This document shows, piece by piece, positions 35,701-47,100 of a stretch of 64,000 nucleotides of DNA. The notes beneath the pieces are model-generated. The model did no database searches and was not told the origin of the DNA. It saw only the letters and a list, made by a program, of their open reading frames with translations. The DNA is from Lineus longissimus (lineage: Eukaryota; Nemertea; Pilidiophora; Heteronemertea; Lineidae): assembly GCF_910592395.1 (NCBI RefSeq), contig NC_088312.1:21213292-21277291 (forward strand). The letters run 5' to 3'. The translations under genes and the position numbers were made by a program. Each line of letters opens with the position of its first letter. Positions within the stretch are counted from its first letter, which is position 1.

Positions 35701-38700
35701 TACCTCGTGCCACGAGAGAATTGTTCAGGTAATACATTCAGAAGATGTATGTGCACATGTTTGAGTTCTTTCCAAAGGTAAAACTATTGGTCCACACAGA
35801 ACTGTCGTCATACCCCACATCACACCAGTACATTGTGTACTTTTTATGCCTTCATGCAGAAAAGGAAGGCAAGAAAATTGATGTTGAATGATATCCACTT
35901 GATAAATGAAAGTTTTCCGAACTTGTCCCATCATCAAAAACCTGTTCAAGAGCTTTAAAGCAAATGGCTATGGATATATTTATTGACAGGTCCTAACTTT
36001 TTTTGAGTAATTTGTTGTCTCACATTTGGCAGGTTCAGATCTTCAGAAAGAGTTTCTCATTGTCTCATTGATGACATGGATAGTTGCAGATTTTTGGTTT
36101 GATAGAAGTAGCGTGTCACTATATCACTGCTCTTTTTAATTTCAGATTAATTGGAGAGAAATCAGAACACGATTTCTCAGTCGAGATGTCAGTCGTTGAG
36201 GTCTACAATAACGATGTGCAAGACTTACTGAGTGAAGATCTAACTACCAAACATGAGATTGTCACTGGTAGCGATGGAGCCATGTGCATGCCAACTGTCT
36301 CTATCAAGTGAGTTACATGTAAAAGTGTTGTCATTTAGCAGTTTTGATGAAGATCGGGAACAAGGCACAGGCAGGCCCTACCATCTGTGAAAGGTGTCAA
36401 ACTAAAAGACTGGTCGTAAAAGACATTTGTTTTTTGTACATCTCTAAACGGTGGCAGTGCATGATCAAGGGTTATCAATACATTTCTAGGAGATCTATGG
36501 CACAGTGGTTTGAGCACTGGACTTGTAATCAAGAGGTCGTGGGTTCTCGGAAGGATCACTGCCGTTTTTCTTCGGGCCTTATAGCAAGGCACTTAACCCT
36601 ACAGTGCTTAGTGCTTCATATGGGAAAGTTGACGAGTTCTCTTGAGAACTAGCACTAACCGACTTAAGCAGAGAATTGCTTTTACCCTCTGATATCAAAG
36701 TTACGTTTCTTTCAATTCAGGCCAGTCCACGATGTTGTCGGTGTGATGGAGTTGGTCAAACATGGCTTGCGGACTCGTCGGGAGACCACCACCTTGATTC
36801 ACGATCATTCTAGCCGATCGCACCTCATTGTAATCCTCAGCATCACTTTAACCCTCTCCTCATCGGCTCCACCATCTCCTAGGACGGTCCAAACTTCAGA
36901 TGGATTTTTGGGTGAGCATCGGTATTCACATGAAAATTCTATTCGGAAGGCTAAACTCTTTTGGAAACACTATTAGACTATCCATCCACTTGTCCATGCA
37001 CTTGAAGCAATTTGATACAGTCACCCATACAGAGTGTATCTCTATGTCTAAAAACATGTATACAGTCACCATACAGAGTGTTTCACTATGTCTACAAACA
37101 TGTGTACAGTCAGTGTACAGAGTGTATCTCTATGTCTACAAACATGTGTACAGTCAGCGTACAGAGCGTTTCTCTATGTCTACAAACATGTGTACAGTCA
37201 GTGTACAGAGTGTTTCGCTATGTCTACAAACATGTATACAGTCAGGGTACAGAGTGTTTCGCTATGTCTACAAACATGTGTACAGTCAGCGTACAGAGCG
37301 TTTCTCTATGTCTACAAACATGTATACAGTCAGCGTACAGAGCGTTTCTCTATGTCTACAAACGTGTACAGTCAGCGTACAGAGCATTTCTCTATGTCTA
37401 CAAACATGTGTACAGTCAGTGTACAGAGTGTTTCGCTATGTCTACAAACATGTATACAGTCAGGGTACAGAGTGTTTCGCTATGTCTACAAACATGTATA
37501 CAGTCAGCGTACAGAGCGTTTCTTTATGTCTACAAACATGTATACAGTCAGCGTACAGAGTGTTTCGCTATGTCTACAAACATGTATACAGTCAGCGTAC
37601 AGAGCGTTTCTTTATGTCTACAAACATGTATACAGTCAGCGTACAGAGTGTTTCGCTATGTCTACAAACATGTCAGAATTACATGAAATAAATTTTTCCA
37701 GTGCCTCCATCTCCATCAAAAGAACGTCCAAGGCGCCTGCTACCAGAGCCACGGCTTCCAAACTTTGGCGTATCCGGCAGTTCGATACCTGTGGCGAGCC
37801 TGAAGTCACGCTCGCCCTCTCCGTCCACCATGTCACTGTCTGGCTCTAATGCGGTCATCAAGACGAAGCTGCAGCTGGTAGATCTCGCTGGGAGTGAATG
37901 TGTCGGTGAGTGTTTAAGCAAAAATAAAAGGCCTGTTTATCTTTTAACCTGGTTTTCTGGCGAAACCTGGTTCTTTAATTTCCAAATTCGGCTGGGAATT
38001 CTTGTGTTCGTTTTCTCTCCAGCAAGTGAGACATCCATCTCCGACGTCCCAAATCAGGAAGACATTGTCCGAGACGAGTTAGGACATTTCCAACAAGTTT
38101 CAGACTATCTTATACCAGTTGAGACATTTCCAACATATATTGCTATATCTTAGACCAGATTGGGGGTTGCCTCTCTTGAGGCATCATCTTAGACCAATCT
38201 ACATTTTAGACAACTCTACGTCTAAGATCAATCTACGTCTTAGACAACTCTACGTCTTCGACCAATCTACATCTTAGACAACTCTACGTCTAAGATCAAT
38301 CTACGTCTTAGACAACTCTACGTCTTCGACCAATCTACATCTTAGACAACTCTACGTCTTCGACCAATCTACATCTTAGACAACTCTACGTCTAAGATCA
38401 ATCTACGTCTTAGACAACTCTACGTCTTCGACCAATCTACATCTCAGACAACTCTACGTCTAAGACCACACCACATCTTAGACCACTTTAAGCTGATCAT
38501 AACTTGCTACTGTCTATAGAAACAAAGCAAACAAGAGCTTGACTATGAAATACAATGATCATCAATCCAAAAAGGTTGTGGAATAACCATGATAGTGTTT
38601 TCAAAAGTCCCTCATTCGTCTGTTTTATAAGGTATGTCAGGAGTGACTGGTGCCGCCCTGAGAGAAACGTCCAACATCAACAAGAGCTTGTCAGCACTAG

Positions 38701-39483
38701 CAGACGTGCTGGGTGCCCTGGCTGAACACAGACAGCATGTCCCATACAGGAACAGTAAAATCACTCACCTACTCCAGGATTCTATAGGCAAGTCAAATTT
38801 GATGAATTCATGCAGAGAAATACAGACAATACACATGGTACACATGGTACTGGTGTGTCTGTCAGTCATGTGTCAGTTGATTGGGGTCTGACCAATACTA
38901 ATTGGTTTATTCATTCTGGTATTTTCTCACACCTGTATTGACATGCTGTAATGGCAGTGTGTGGTAGAGAGATACTGTTTCAAGGCCATTAAGCCAGTTG
39001 AGGGGCACCAGTGCAAAAGGCCTGTTTTACATGCAATAGGCCTTTGTGTGATAGACAAGGCTCCACTTGCTTAATAGCATAAACACAGTATCTTTTGATC
39101 TGCATGGAGAGTGACCTTTTTGTGTATTTGTGGCAAGTCAGGCATAGTTATTTGAGTGGTGCAACTCGGATGGTGAGACGATTCTTCATACTGTATCCCA
39201 TAAAGGCAAATCAACTCATCCAAAATTGTGCTTTTCAGGTGGTGATGCCAAACTGTTGGTGCTTCTGTGCGTCTCTCCGTCGCAGCGTTACATCACTGAG
39301 ACACACCAATGCTTGGGCTTCGGACAGCGGGCGAGACAAGTTCAGAGGGGGCCACCGAAACGGAAAATCCAACCAGGATCGGAGCGAGGACATGGTGAGG
39401 GAGTTGGAAGGAGTTCGCCAAGGTCGAAATCAAATCCAGCCACGCCGACAAGACCTGTTCCCAGAGTATTACATTTTGACTGA
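32721..39483 (+). CDS. KIF25: KIF25-like kinesin-14 motor protein, complete, 632 aa
   Basis: Twelve coding exons: 32721-32792, 33119-33307, 33695-33833, 34298-34401, 34692-34823, 35102-35256, 35579-35728, 36146-36307, 36721-36911, 37702-37905, 38632-38787, 39239-39483. Phases match at every junction. Residues 25-168 are coiled-coil-like. The motor starts at 169 ([15 protein letters not shown]), the kinesin-14 neck-motor border. P-loop GQTGSGKT is at 273-280, switch I SSRSH at 398-402, and switch II DLAGSE at 492-497. A Ser/Pro-rich insert (~415-475) separates the two switches, and a short basic Ser/Pro tail follows RARQVQRGP. The motor resembles human KIF25 closely, including that tail junction. 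Kinesin-14 motors are minus-end-directed; KIF25 is reported to act in centrosome positioning. Intron 11 uses a GC donor. Confidence 0.92.
33016..33052 (+). pseudogene. Duplicate fragment of KIF25 exon 2 in intron 1
   Basis: GAAAGAATTTGCTGCCTGGA occurs at 33026 and again in exon 2 at 33127. The surrounding codons also match ([12 protein letters not shown] here, [12 protein letters not shown] in exon 2). The copy lacks an AG acceptor (CTG instead) and soon meets stops, so it is a non-functional partial duplication. Confidence 0.75.
36491..36700 (+). mobile_element. tRNA-derived SINE in KIF25 intron 8
   Basis: The head is tRNA-like: GGCACAGTGGTTTGAGCAC (A-box side), CTTGTAATCAAG (anticodon-loop relic, TGT) and GGTCGTGGGTTC (B-box side). 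A body follows with AAGGCACTTAACCCTA, common in metazoan SINEs. It ends about 20 bp before the exon 9 acceptor, so it may supply part of that intron's 3' sequence. Confidence 0.7.
37010..37676 (+). repeat. 44-bp minisatellite (~15 copies) in KIF25 intron 9
   Basis: Unit of 44 bp: TACAGTCAGCGTACAGAGCG, then TTTCTCTATGTCTACAAACA, then TGTG. Copies alternate between GTTTCGC and GTTTCTC variants and between TGTG and TGTA, and one unit is shorter. All three forward frames stay open for more than 220 codons because the unit has no stop in any frame and 44 is not a multiple of three. The array sits between confirmed motor exons in an intron, so these frames are not a gene. Confidence 0.95.
38186..38480 (+). 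repeat. 34-bp (2x17) minisatellite in KIF25 intron 10
   Basis: Two 34-bp unit types alternate: TTAGACAACTCTACGTC joined to TAAGATCAATCTACGTC, and the same first half joined to TTCGACCAATCTACATC. Each half is a diverged 17-bp unit, so the array has a two-level structure. Confidence 0.9.
38788..38789 (+). other. Non-canonical GC splice donor of KIF25 intron 11
   Basis: Exon 11 ends ...TATAG and is followed by GCAAGT. The rest of the donor matches the strong AG|GCAAGT consensus of GC-AG introns. The next exon joins in phase 1 and restores the conserved [11 protein letters not shown] sequence. Confidence 0.8.
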
Positions 39484-40080
39484 GATGAACTCTTTGAGGA
39501 TATAAACCATTATCTCGTTTTCGCTCTTGCACACAGTGTATACCGGGTTCGTACCCTTCATACTACTGGCCCGTAGTAATCCGTACTGCTAAATTTTCCC
39601 AAATTTCCATCGTTTACCTCTTTGGTGGCAGATGGCAGCACTGGAGTGCACTAAATTTCATGAAGATTTACAGGGTAGTGCTAGCTGTTCTAAAATGAAA
39701 CTTTTCCTTACGAGTGCAAGCCAGGGGTTCACTGCCGAAACTCTGCAGTAGCGAAGGGTAATGCCTAATGGTCAGTCTCTAGAATAGTTAGAATGTTCTT
39801 CATGATGTCTTCGAAGGGGTAAACACCACTGTTATGTTGTTGGAGAAAGTTGTGGTGTTAACTTTATGTTAAAGGGAGCTCTATGTGTATGTTAGAATGG
39901 TTTCATATGTTCAGGGATTGAAAACCTCTCATTTAACTAGATTTACTCATTTACCATTGTGTTCAATCTAAACTGCCATTCATAAATTATTGATCTATTG
40001 TGTTCAACTTTTATTGCAACTTGCAATTGGTTTGGGGGGGGATATTTATTTACATACTTGTACTTAGCTTTTAGTTGAAA

Positions 40081-40086
40081 AATAAA
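40081..40086 (+). terminator. Poly(A) signal of the KIF25-like gene
   Basis: AATAAA about 600 bp after the stop codon, the first canonical hexamer in the downstream sequence, followed by a GT-rich stretch. Confidence 0.55.
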
Positions 40087-41035
40087 TCTGAAGAAGTTTA
40101 TGATATACTTGTGTTATTTTGTGAATGGTATTTTGTGAATGACATGTGGGAGATTTCAGCCAGAGCTTTGATGTCTAGGCCCTACATGAGGCTTAATTGT
40201 CCAGTATGCCAATTGTAGTTAAGGGCCTTGCCCAAGGATAGCTACAGAGAAGCCATGAGTAGTACCTCACCCTGAGAAGTGCAATCTCCAAGACATTAAG
40301 AGAAAGTTGTGACAGTCCAAAGTCCAATTTCATGAGGTTATACAAGGATATATGTGCATATCTGTGCCAGTTATCCTGCAAAGTAAGGATGAAATAAGAA
40401 ATAAATTGTGGTAAATAAATTCAGGACCAATCAAGGCAAATTGATTTTGTCTGGACCGCTATCTGCACTTGACCTAATTTTGCTAATTCAATAATTATGC
40501 CACTACTAGAAAACTTCTAGGAAATTGAAAGTATTAAAAAAGTATATGTTAAAGACTCTTTACACCATATAGATGGTTTATAAAGATCACAGTTGATTAG
40601 AAAACTATCAATTACTTCTGTAATTCGCAACCCTTGAACTGTCAGTGTTGTAAACATTAGACCATACACCCATGACATCACTTCCGCCTCAGAGTGTTTG
40701 TGGCCTGACTCAAATTTGTCGATCAGTCACTGTCAGCGCGAAGATAAACTCCGATTTCTCCAAAAGAAGTGCGAATATAATCACATAGACTGTCTAGAAA
40801 GAATATTTTATTACTACTGATCATAATCACCGACGCTGGTTAGAAATTGTGGAGGATTAATTGTTTTTTGCAGCAATTGAAGAGGAGGGTGCGTCCTGAC
40901 ACTGCTTTCCATGCAAAAAATGCATGGTGTGCTGTGCTGTGCATTATGTGGATAAGTGCCAACTTTTGTTAGGCCAATTGTGGCCTACTCAGAGCTTCTA
41001 GGAAAGAATTTTGCCAGCTGGTGTGTTTTGCAGGC

Positions 41036-41111
41036 ATGGCCTCTATTCTAAGAACGGTAAAGTCACGTTCAGAGGGATTTAAAATACCATTTGGACGGTC
41101 GAATCACAAGA
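41036..41111 (+). CDS. Alternative first coding exon 1a of the LDLRAP1-like gene
   Basis: Encodes MASILRTVKSRSEGFKIPFG then RSNHK, with donor AAGA|GTAAGT in phase 1. Spliced to exon 2 it gives NHKKLGEGW, matching the human RHRKLPENW junction, so this form is the more ARH-like. Confidence 0.8.
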
Positions 41112-44100
41112 GTAAGTACTAAGTTGTTTGAAAAAGAGTTCTAGAGGAAACATGGTCGATGTGGTGGCCTCTCAACCTCACTATCACTCAGTGTCACTAG
41201 TGTCAGTAGTGTCAGTGTCAAGTTCACAGAAGCGTGTGGTGCTAGTCAAAACCTCTATCGAAAAAATGCTTGTACGAATTTGTGCTCGCATGAGGAGAAA
41301 AAAGTGAGCACAAATTCATAGTTGGTATTTATTATTCGACACAGGTTTTGTGTTGGCTTCCCTCATGCTCCTGGGCTGAGGTCACGTCCCCTTTAGCGTT
41401 GTGCTATATTGTAACTCCTCTTATGCGTTATAACTTATATTGGCATTTAAGTCATGACGTTAATTCCCATCAAAACGTTGGGATGTAATGCTCAATCTTC
41501 TCACTATCGTGCAAAAACATTACTGTTAGTGTTAGTGTTACTTCACTGACACCGATTTGTGCATGCTCATATCACTTGCTGCACACATGATTACACCTGC
41601 TATTTGGCCCTATTTATGTATGATGAATAACAAAATAATTTGGTGTAGGCCTGGGGCCTATTTAACTCTATGACTACATATTGGATTGTTGCTGTTTGAA
41701 ACCACATGATTCTCCTTTTATAATTTCTATGAGATATTATTTTTCCTAAAAATATCCTGCCGTCTGATAGGCTTAAGCCCAGGCGCCCTACTGTTAATCC
41801 CAAATTAAGCATATTATTTCTTTAGAATTTTTTTGAGCCAAGAGTTCATGTTGCCCTTCATGATTTGTGAATGGGCCTCACGTGATAGTCTCAATCTTAA
41901 ACATCAGATCCAAATTGTGGTATAGATATGTAAATCTCGTCGACAACCACTTCACAGCTGAGACTGCACTGGCACTGGACAGTCAACAAAACTTGGTTTA
42001 TTTTGATTGAAATTGGGAACACTAACTCAACAGATCACTTCAAAATGCGTTTTGGACGTTCATCAGGTCAACCTTCTTCCCATATTAGTAAGTTCATTTG
42101 GAATTGATTCATTTATTTAGGTTGATGTTGGCTGCGTTCTCTGTTAATAGTTTGCTTTCAAACCTATTCTTGTCTGGGTCGCTGAGGGCCCGCCGAGCTC
42201 CCACCCCCAGCCCCATCACCGCCATGACCAGCACCAAATTCCTGAAGGAGTACTTAATTTGTCTGCTCAATATCACTAGATTAGAATGTCAAAGGCACTC
42301 TTCTTGCAAACTCATCCAGTTCTGAGTTATTCCCTTCTGTAGTTCCCATTCAGGTCTCATCTGATCAGTAAGGCCTGTATGCAGGACTTACTAACAAGTA
42401 ACACAGTGTAGGCCTATACCTCCTGTACCCATCTATGTAGAGCTCTGTGATTTGTTACATTTTGTACCTGCAGGTGTACATATTTCATGTTCAGAATGTC
42501 AATACAAGCCCTACTCTGTCTACCTACACAACATTTCAGGTAGGGTACTTGTAAATGTTTCAAGTGTAAACCCAATGTTGGCAAAAGAAGGGCTATGCAG
42601 GCCTATACATCGTACTTCTAATGGCTTTTGCTAACATTCCCGTCATACTGGAGGCCCACATGCATTGTACCTGTCAAATAGAATTGTGTCAAGCGTATTA
42701 AAGACCCACCACACATACCATCTTAAATTACCAAGGTCTCTGCTCGCATTGGCCTCCATATCTCATGCACAGAGCGGAAGCCCTAATTTGTCAAGATTAC
42801 ACATGCATTGGATACCGGAACTTCCTTCAGGGGCATTTATAAGAATATGTAGATCTTCTATGCGTAAATCCATTTTGGTCCTCTATTTAGACTTGGTCAT
42901 GCTGCCTTGGCTGAATGTCCATCAGAGCGAAAGACTTTTCTCAATAAAGTGCATGACTTTGCAAAGCTGGTTAATGTGCACATGTACCTTGGATGTGGAT
43001 GGGTTATGCAGTTCAAAAAAAGTATTTAGTTGGAAGCGTTGTGAGTGAGCTGTAGCACCAGACATGCCATACAGTCTGAATCCCTGATGTCATTATAGGC
43101 TAGGAAAAAAGTATGTCATGGAAACTCAGCCAAGTTTGGAAATTGTCCCGACTGTCCAAAGTCCATGTTTTGCACAGTATTTAAGAGCTGCCATAATTAG
43201 ACTCCTAATGCTAATAAGGTAATCCCAACCTAATAAAAACACAATAATTTAAACAGAATCCATTCATGGTATCCAGTTTCAGTCTGTCAATATTCTGATG
43301 GGATGAGGTGATCAAGTGATCAGGTCAAAGTCTGAACTGCTGCCGGCATCCAGGGTACACTGACAGGACATGTGGTCAATGTTCGAAATTGAAACAATGT
43401 CTCTTGGCACTCTTTTATGAACAAGACATTTGGTTGCATAAAGCATGTAATTAGGCTACCACACACCAGGTTTTGAAGTATTCTTGTGTAATTCGCACCG
43501 AGGGGACAAACAACTCAATTATAAATTGCATCATCTTGACCACCAAGCTTTTGAGATCGGCCTATCTTGTTTTTGAGTTGGTTGTGATTCTTTACATGTT
43601 TCAGAAGTGTATGATCGCTGATGTACATGTAAGGTCATTAATACAAGAACATGTCACATTTCCCACACCATATCAATGCCCATATCATTATCATGCCGGT
43701 TGTGTATGTACATTCCATTCAAGTTATTTAACAACATGAGTACTACATGTACATGTGTCTATATTTATGACCGTATCAAAAGTACTTAACAATGCCGAAA
43801 AGTCAATTTTTCATTATCAATCAAACTACCAATTCCATTCAATTTTATGCCGATTGACCGATTTGTGGGTCAAGTTATTTTACTATGAACTTATAAACGG
43901 CATTCCTGACCCAATAATCTTTGATACCTGGCATTTAAAGAAAACCTCCCTAAACTGTCAGGACTTCAGATGTCTTTCTTCGGATGACAGTTCAGCCCAA
44001 GTATGGATGCATTTTCAGTCTGAAGCTACAATTCAGTTTTGCCTAAAACTTGAACTACTACAATTTGATCAACAAGTAATCAGTGTCTCTCTGAATAAAA

Positions 44101-47100
44101 GGCAATTATCTAGATGTTGGCTTCGAATTTTGTCCCGATTTAATAGCGGGTTTGCTGTGCTGCTCTAAATCCGTGCCACAGGTCACTCAATAGCGGACTA
44201 TGAAAACAATACACCCAAATTCAGTTAGAACGCTGCCCAAACTTTTCTTTGCTCTTTATCCCATTATGGTGATCTCAATAATATTTATGAGGTTTGGCTT
44301 TTCATAATATTTTCATTCAGTGCCTTGGAGACAACAGGCCATTTTGAATCACGCCACCCGGGTTCCAGCTGGGAAGAACGTGATCATGATTTTTAAAAAT
44401 CTGTGGTTTGTTTGTTTGATTTATAAATGCATATAGAATATAATCCATAATTTTCTGTCTGGAACTTAAGGATTATATTCGATGAAAAACAATTATGAAA
44501 AAGTCTGGTAAAACCGAAGAAAAACATAGGTATTCCTAAACCTTTAAAAAAATTTGGTTATTGTTGTTTTCAAAACGGGTCACAAAAAAGTCAGCATCCC
44601 CTGCATCTCCTTCTCAGGCTGATTTCAACATTTGAAATTGAATCGTCTTTTAAATTAGTTTGTAGCATAAAGCCTTTTAGGTAAAAGAATAAAAGAATTT
44701 TGCATAAGTAGTTTTTGTTATCAATGTCGTCATCAGTTGTGTGTTTGCACTAAAGTTCGGTAGTTGCTGATGAGTACATACACCTATTTCACAAGTGACA
44801 ATTTTAGAAGCTGGTTTGTGTTTTAAAAGGTTAGTCCCAGATGAACATCTCAAGTATCCTTCTCATGCATTCATCCTTGATGTCATTTCAGAACTCGGTG
44901 AAGGTTGGGGTGAGAATAAGGAGCCGATCAAAGAGGGCGTGACGTTCTATCTCAAGTACCTCGGGTCAACGCTAGTCGAGGAGCTCACTAAGGAAGGCGA
45001 CAGCTATGGAGAGGGAACAAGTTCGGGGGCCGTGAAGCGGGTCGTGTCGATGGTGGGTATTCTATTTCAGTGTCTTCCCTTGCTGATTTGAACATGACTG
45101 TCAGTAGACACATTTTAGAAGAGCACTGCTTAGGAACCGACATGTTCAAAAAAGAGTGTCATTCAAAAAAAATTGTTGACCGATTGCAAGTTTCCATACA
45201 TTTGTACGATTGCATTGTCACTGCACTTTGCACATCCATTACTATTCCTTGCCTCTCTGATAATGTGATATTCTCCAAACCCAGATGTATGCTTCACAAC
45301 GGTGCAATTCATCCACCAAACTACAGGCTACCATTCATGACTGCTCTTCATTGACATTGATTTTGATGGGCAATGGTTGTGTTGTCCAGGACAACGAAAA
45401 TATGCTAAAAGGTCCTTAGTACAGATCAGCTGGTTGGTGCGATCAGTAGTTAACCCTTTACACGACACCAGGTTGGCGAACAACCTAGAACTATGCAAAT
45501 TTATGACCTTGGACACTTAGAAAGTAAACTGTTAACTTGTCCTGGTTGTAGATTGTGATTGTAGCTGGTAATAATCTATTCTGCATTCTATAGCCCTCCA
45601 CGAGAAAAATTCATGGGATTCCTGCCCTTTGAATGGCGTGCTTTGCCTCACTTGTTTTCTACTTTATTTCCATGGGGCCTGAGTGGTACAATGTATTTCA
45701 AGCCTATCTGATTCCGAATGCAAATATTTTGGTAAACAGAGGTTGGGCAATTAGTCAGCTGTGTCTAGTGGGCTAGTCGTTTGTCATTTGTGTATTCATG
45801 TCCGATCAATGTGGTTTTTCGGTTAAGGCCGTTAGTTTGAACTTAATCCATGAATTCAAGCAATTCAAGGTCTCGCCCACTTCGACCTGCCTGCATGATG
45901 GGTAATTTGCTAGTCATTCTAAAGATTCTATAAAATGAGTGACTGGTGACGACTTGAAGCTTCTGAATTTGAGCAATCTGCAACAGTTAGCATTCGCATC
46001 TGATGTGTAGCCAATAAAGTCATCCCATTTTGCATAATTCGTCATTGGGGCTTTTCATTACACCATTGACATAAATTGGAACACACGTTTGTGCTTGAAA
46101 ATTATGATAATTTAGTCAGGTGCCTGGCATGCCTGCTGCTATCACATTGTATCCATTTATAACCCGTTTATTCATGTTGGCCGTGCTTTGCAGCTGATTT
46201 ATGCCAAATAATGTCAAGTTCCAAGTATCTTTCCAGCGTGATGGGAATGTAGTGAAGCTTAGAAATGGTTGTGCACTGATTATCTTATATGACCAAACAT
46301 CCACTGGAAACCTCTCCCAACTACAGAGGCGAATCTCTGTTCCATAAAACCTGTATGAGAGGGGGAATGGGGGGGGGGGGGGGGGGGTGTACTATGCAGC
46401 TCATCATCATTCTTAAAAGTCCAATCCCAAGTATTTTTCCATTACGTTTTATCAATACTTTGTAACTGTTACTGCCGATATCATTGCGGCTCAGGTGCGA
46501 TCTTTCCACATTGATGCATCAACCATTGTTGATGCTCTAAAATAGCCTGGCTGCCATGACGTCTCTTGGGTTATTTCAGCCGGTCATGCTGCGAGCGCAT
46601 GGATGTTCTAATAGTGGATTTGTGTATAACCCAGTGCAGGATCCATATGGACCATGACAATCAGACAGTTATGAATAGAGGTCCGTTCTATTTTGTTATG
46701 ATTGATAATGTCACTCTCTTGGTGGTCATCTATTGAGTCGTCAATCTGCTTGTCAATAGCGTGAACTACCCTGGGTGGCTTTGTCCGATTGCAATAAATA
46801 AACCCTGTCCCTTTGTTATGCCAGTGCCCTAGCAGTAGTATTTACTGCAAGTTGATAGTTTTGTTTTCCATCATTTTCCATGATGTTATCCACCATTTTC
46901 CATTATGTTTTCCACCATTTTCCATTATGTTTTCCATCATTTTCCATTATGTTTTAAATCATTTTCCATAATGTTACCATGTACAATAGATACAAACCGG
47001 GTTTTGGGGCCAATTGAGGCCCCAAGGGTGGAGCGAGCATGTGCCTTAAACCTTTGCTGCCTTCTCTGATTTTGCCTGGTACATTTTACATATTCATGGT

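Noticed and set aside
36491-36560. tRNA-Thr (TGT) gene
   Set aside because: The T-arm is broken (GGGTTCTCGG) and a SINE body follows; it is a SINE head.
36900-37849. Three long overlapping plus-strand ORFs (224-263 codons) of repeats such as [17 protein letters not shown]
   Set aside because: They are produced by the 44-bp minisatellite inside KIF25 intron 9. All three frames are open for the same reason and none connects with the kinesin exons.
43755-44168. 137-codon ORF in LDLRAP1-like intron 1
   Set aside because: No domain, no splice borders, low-complexity AT-driven composition, and located inside an intron.
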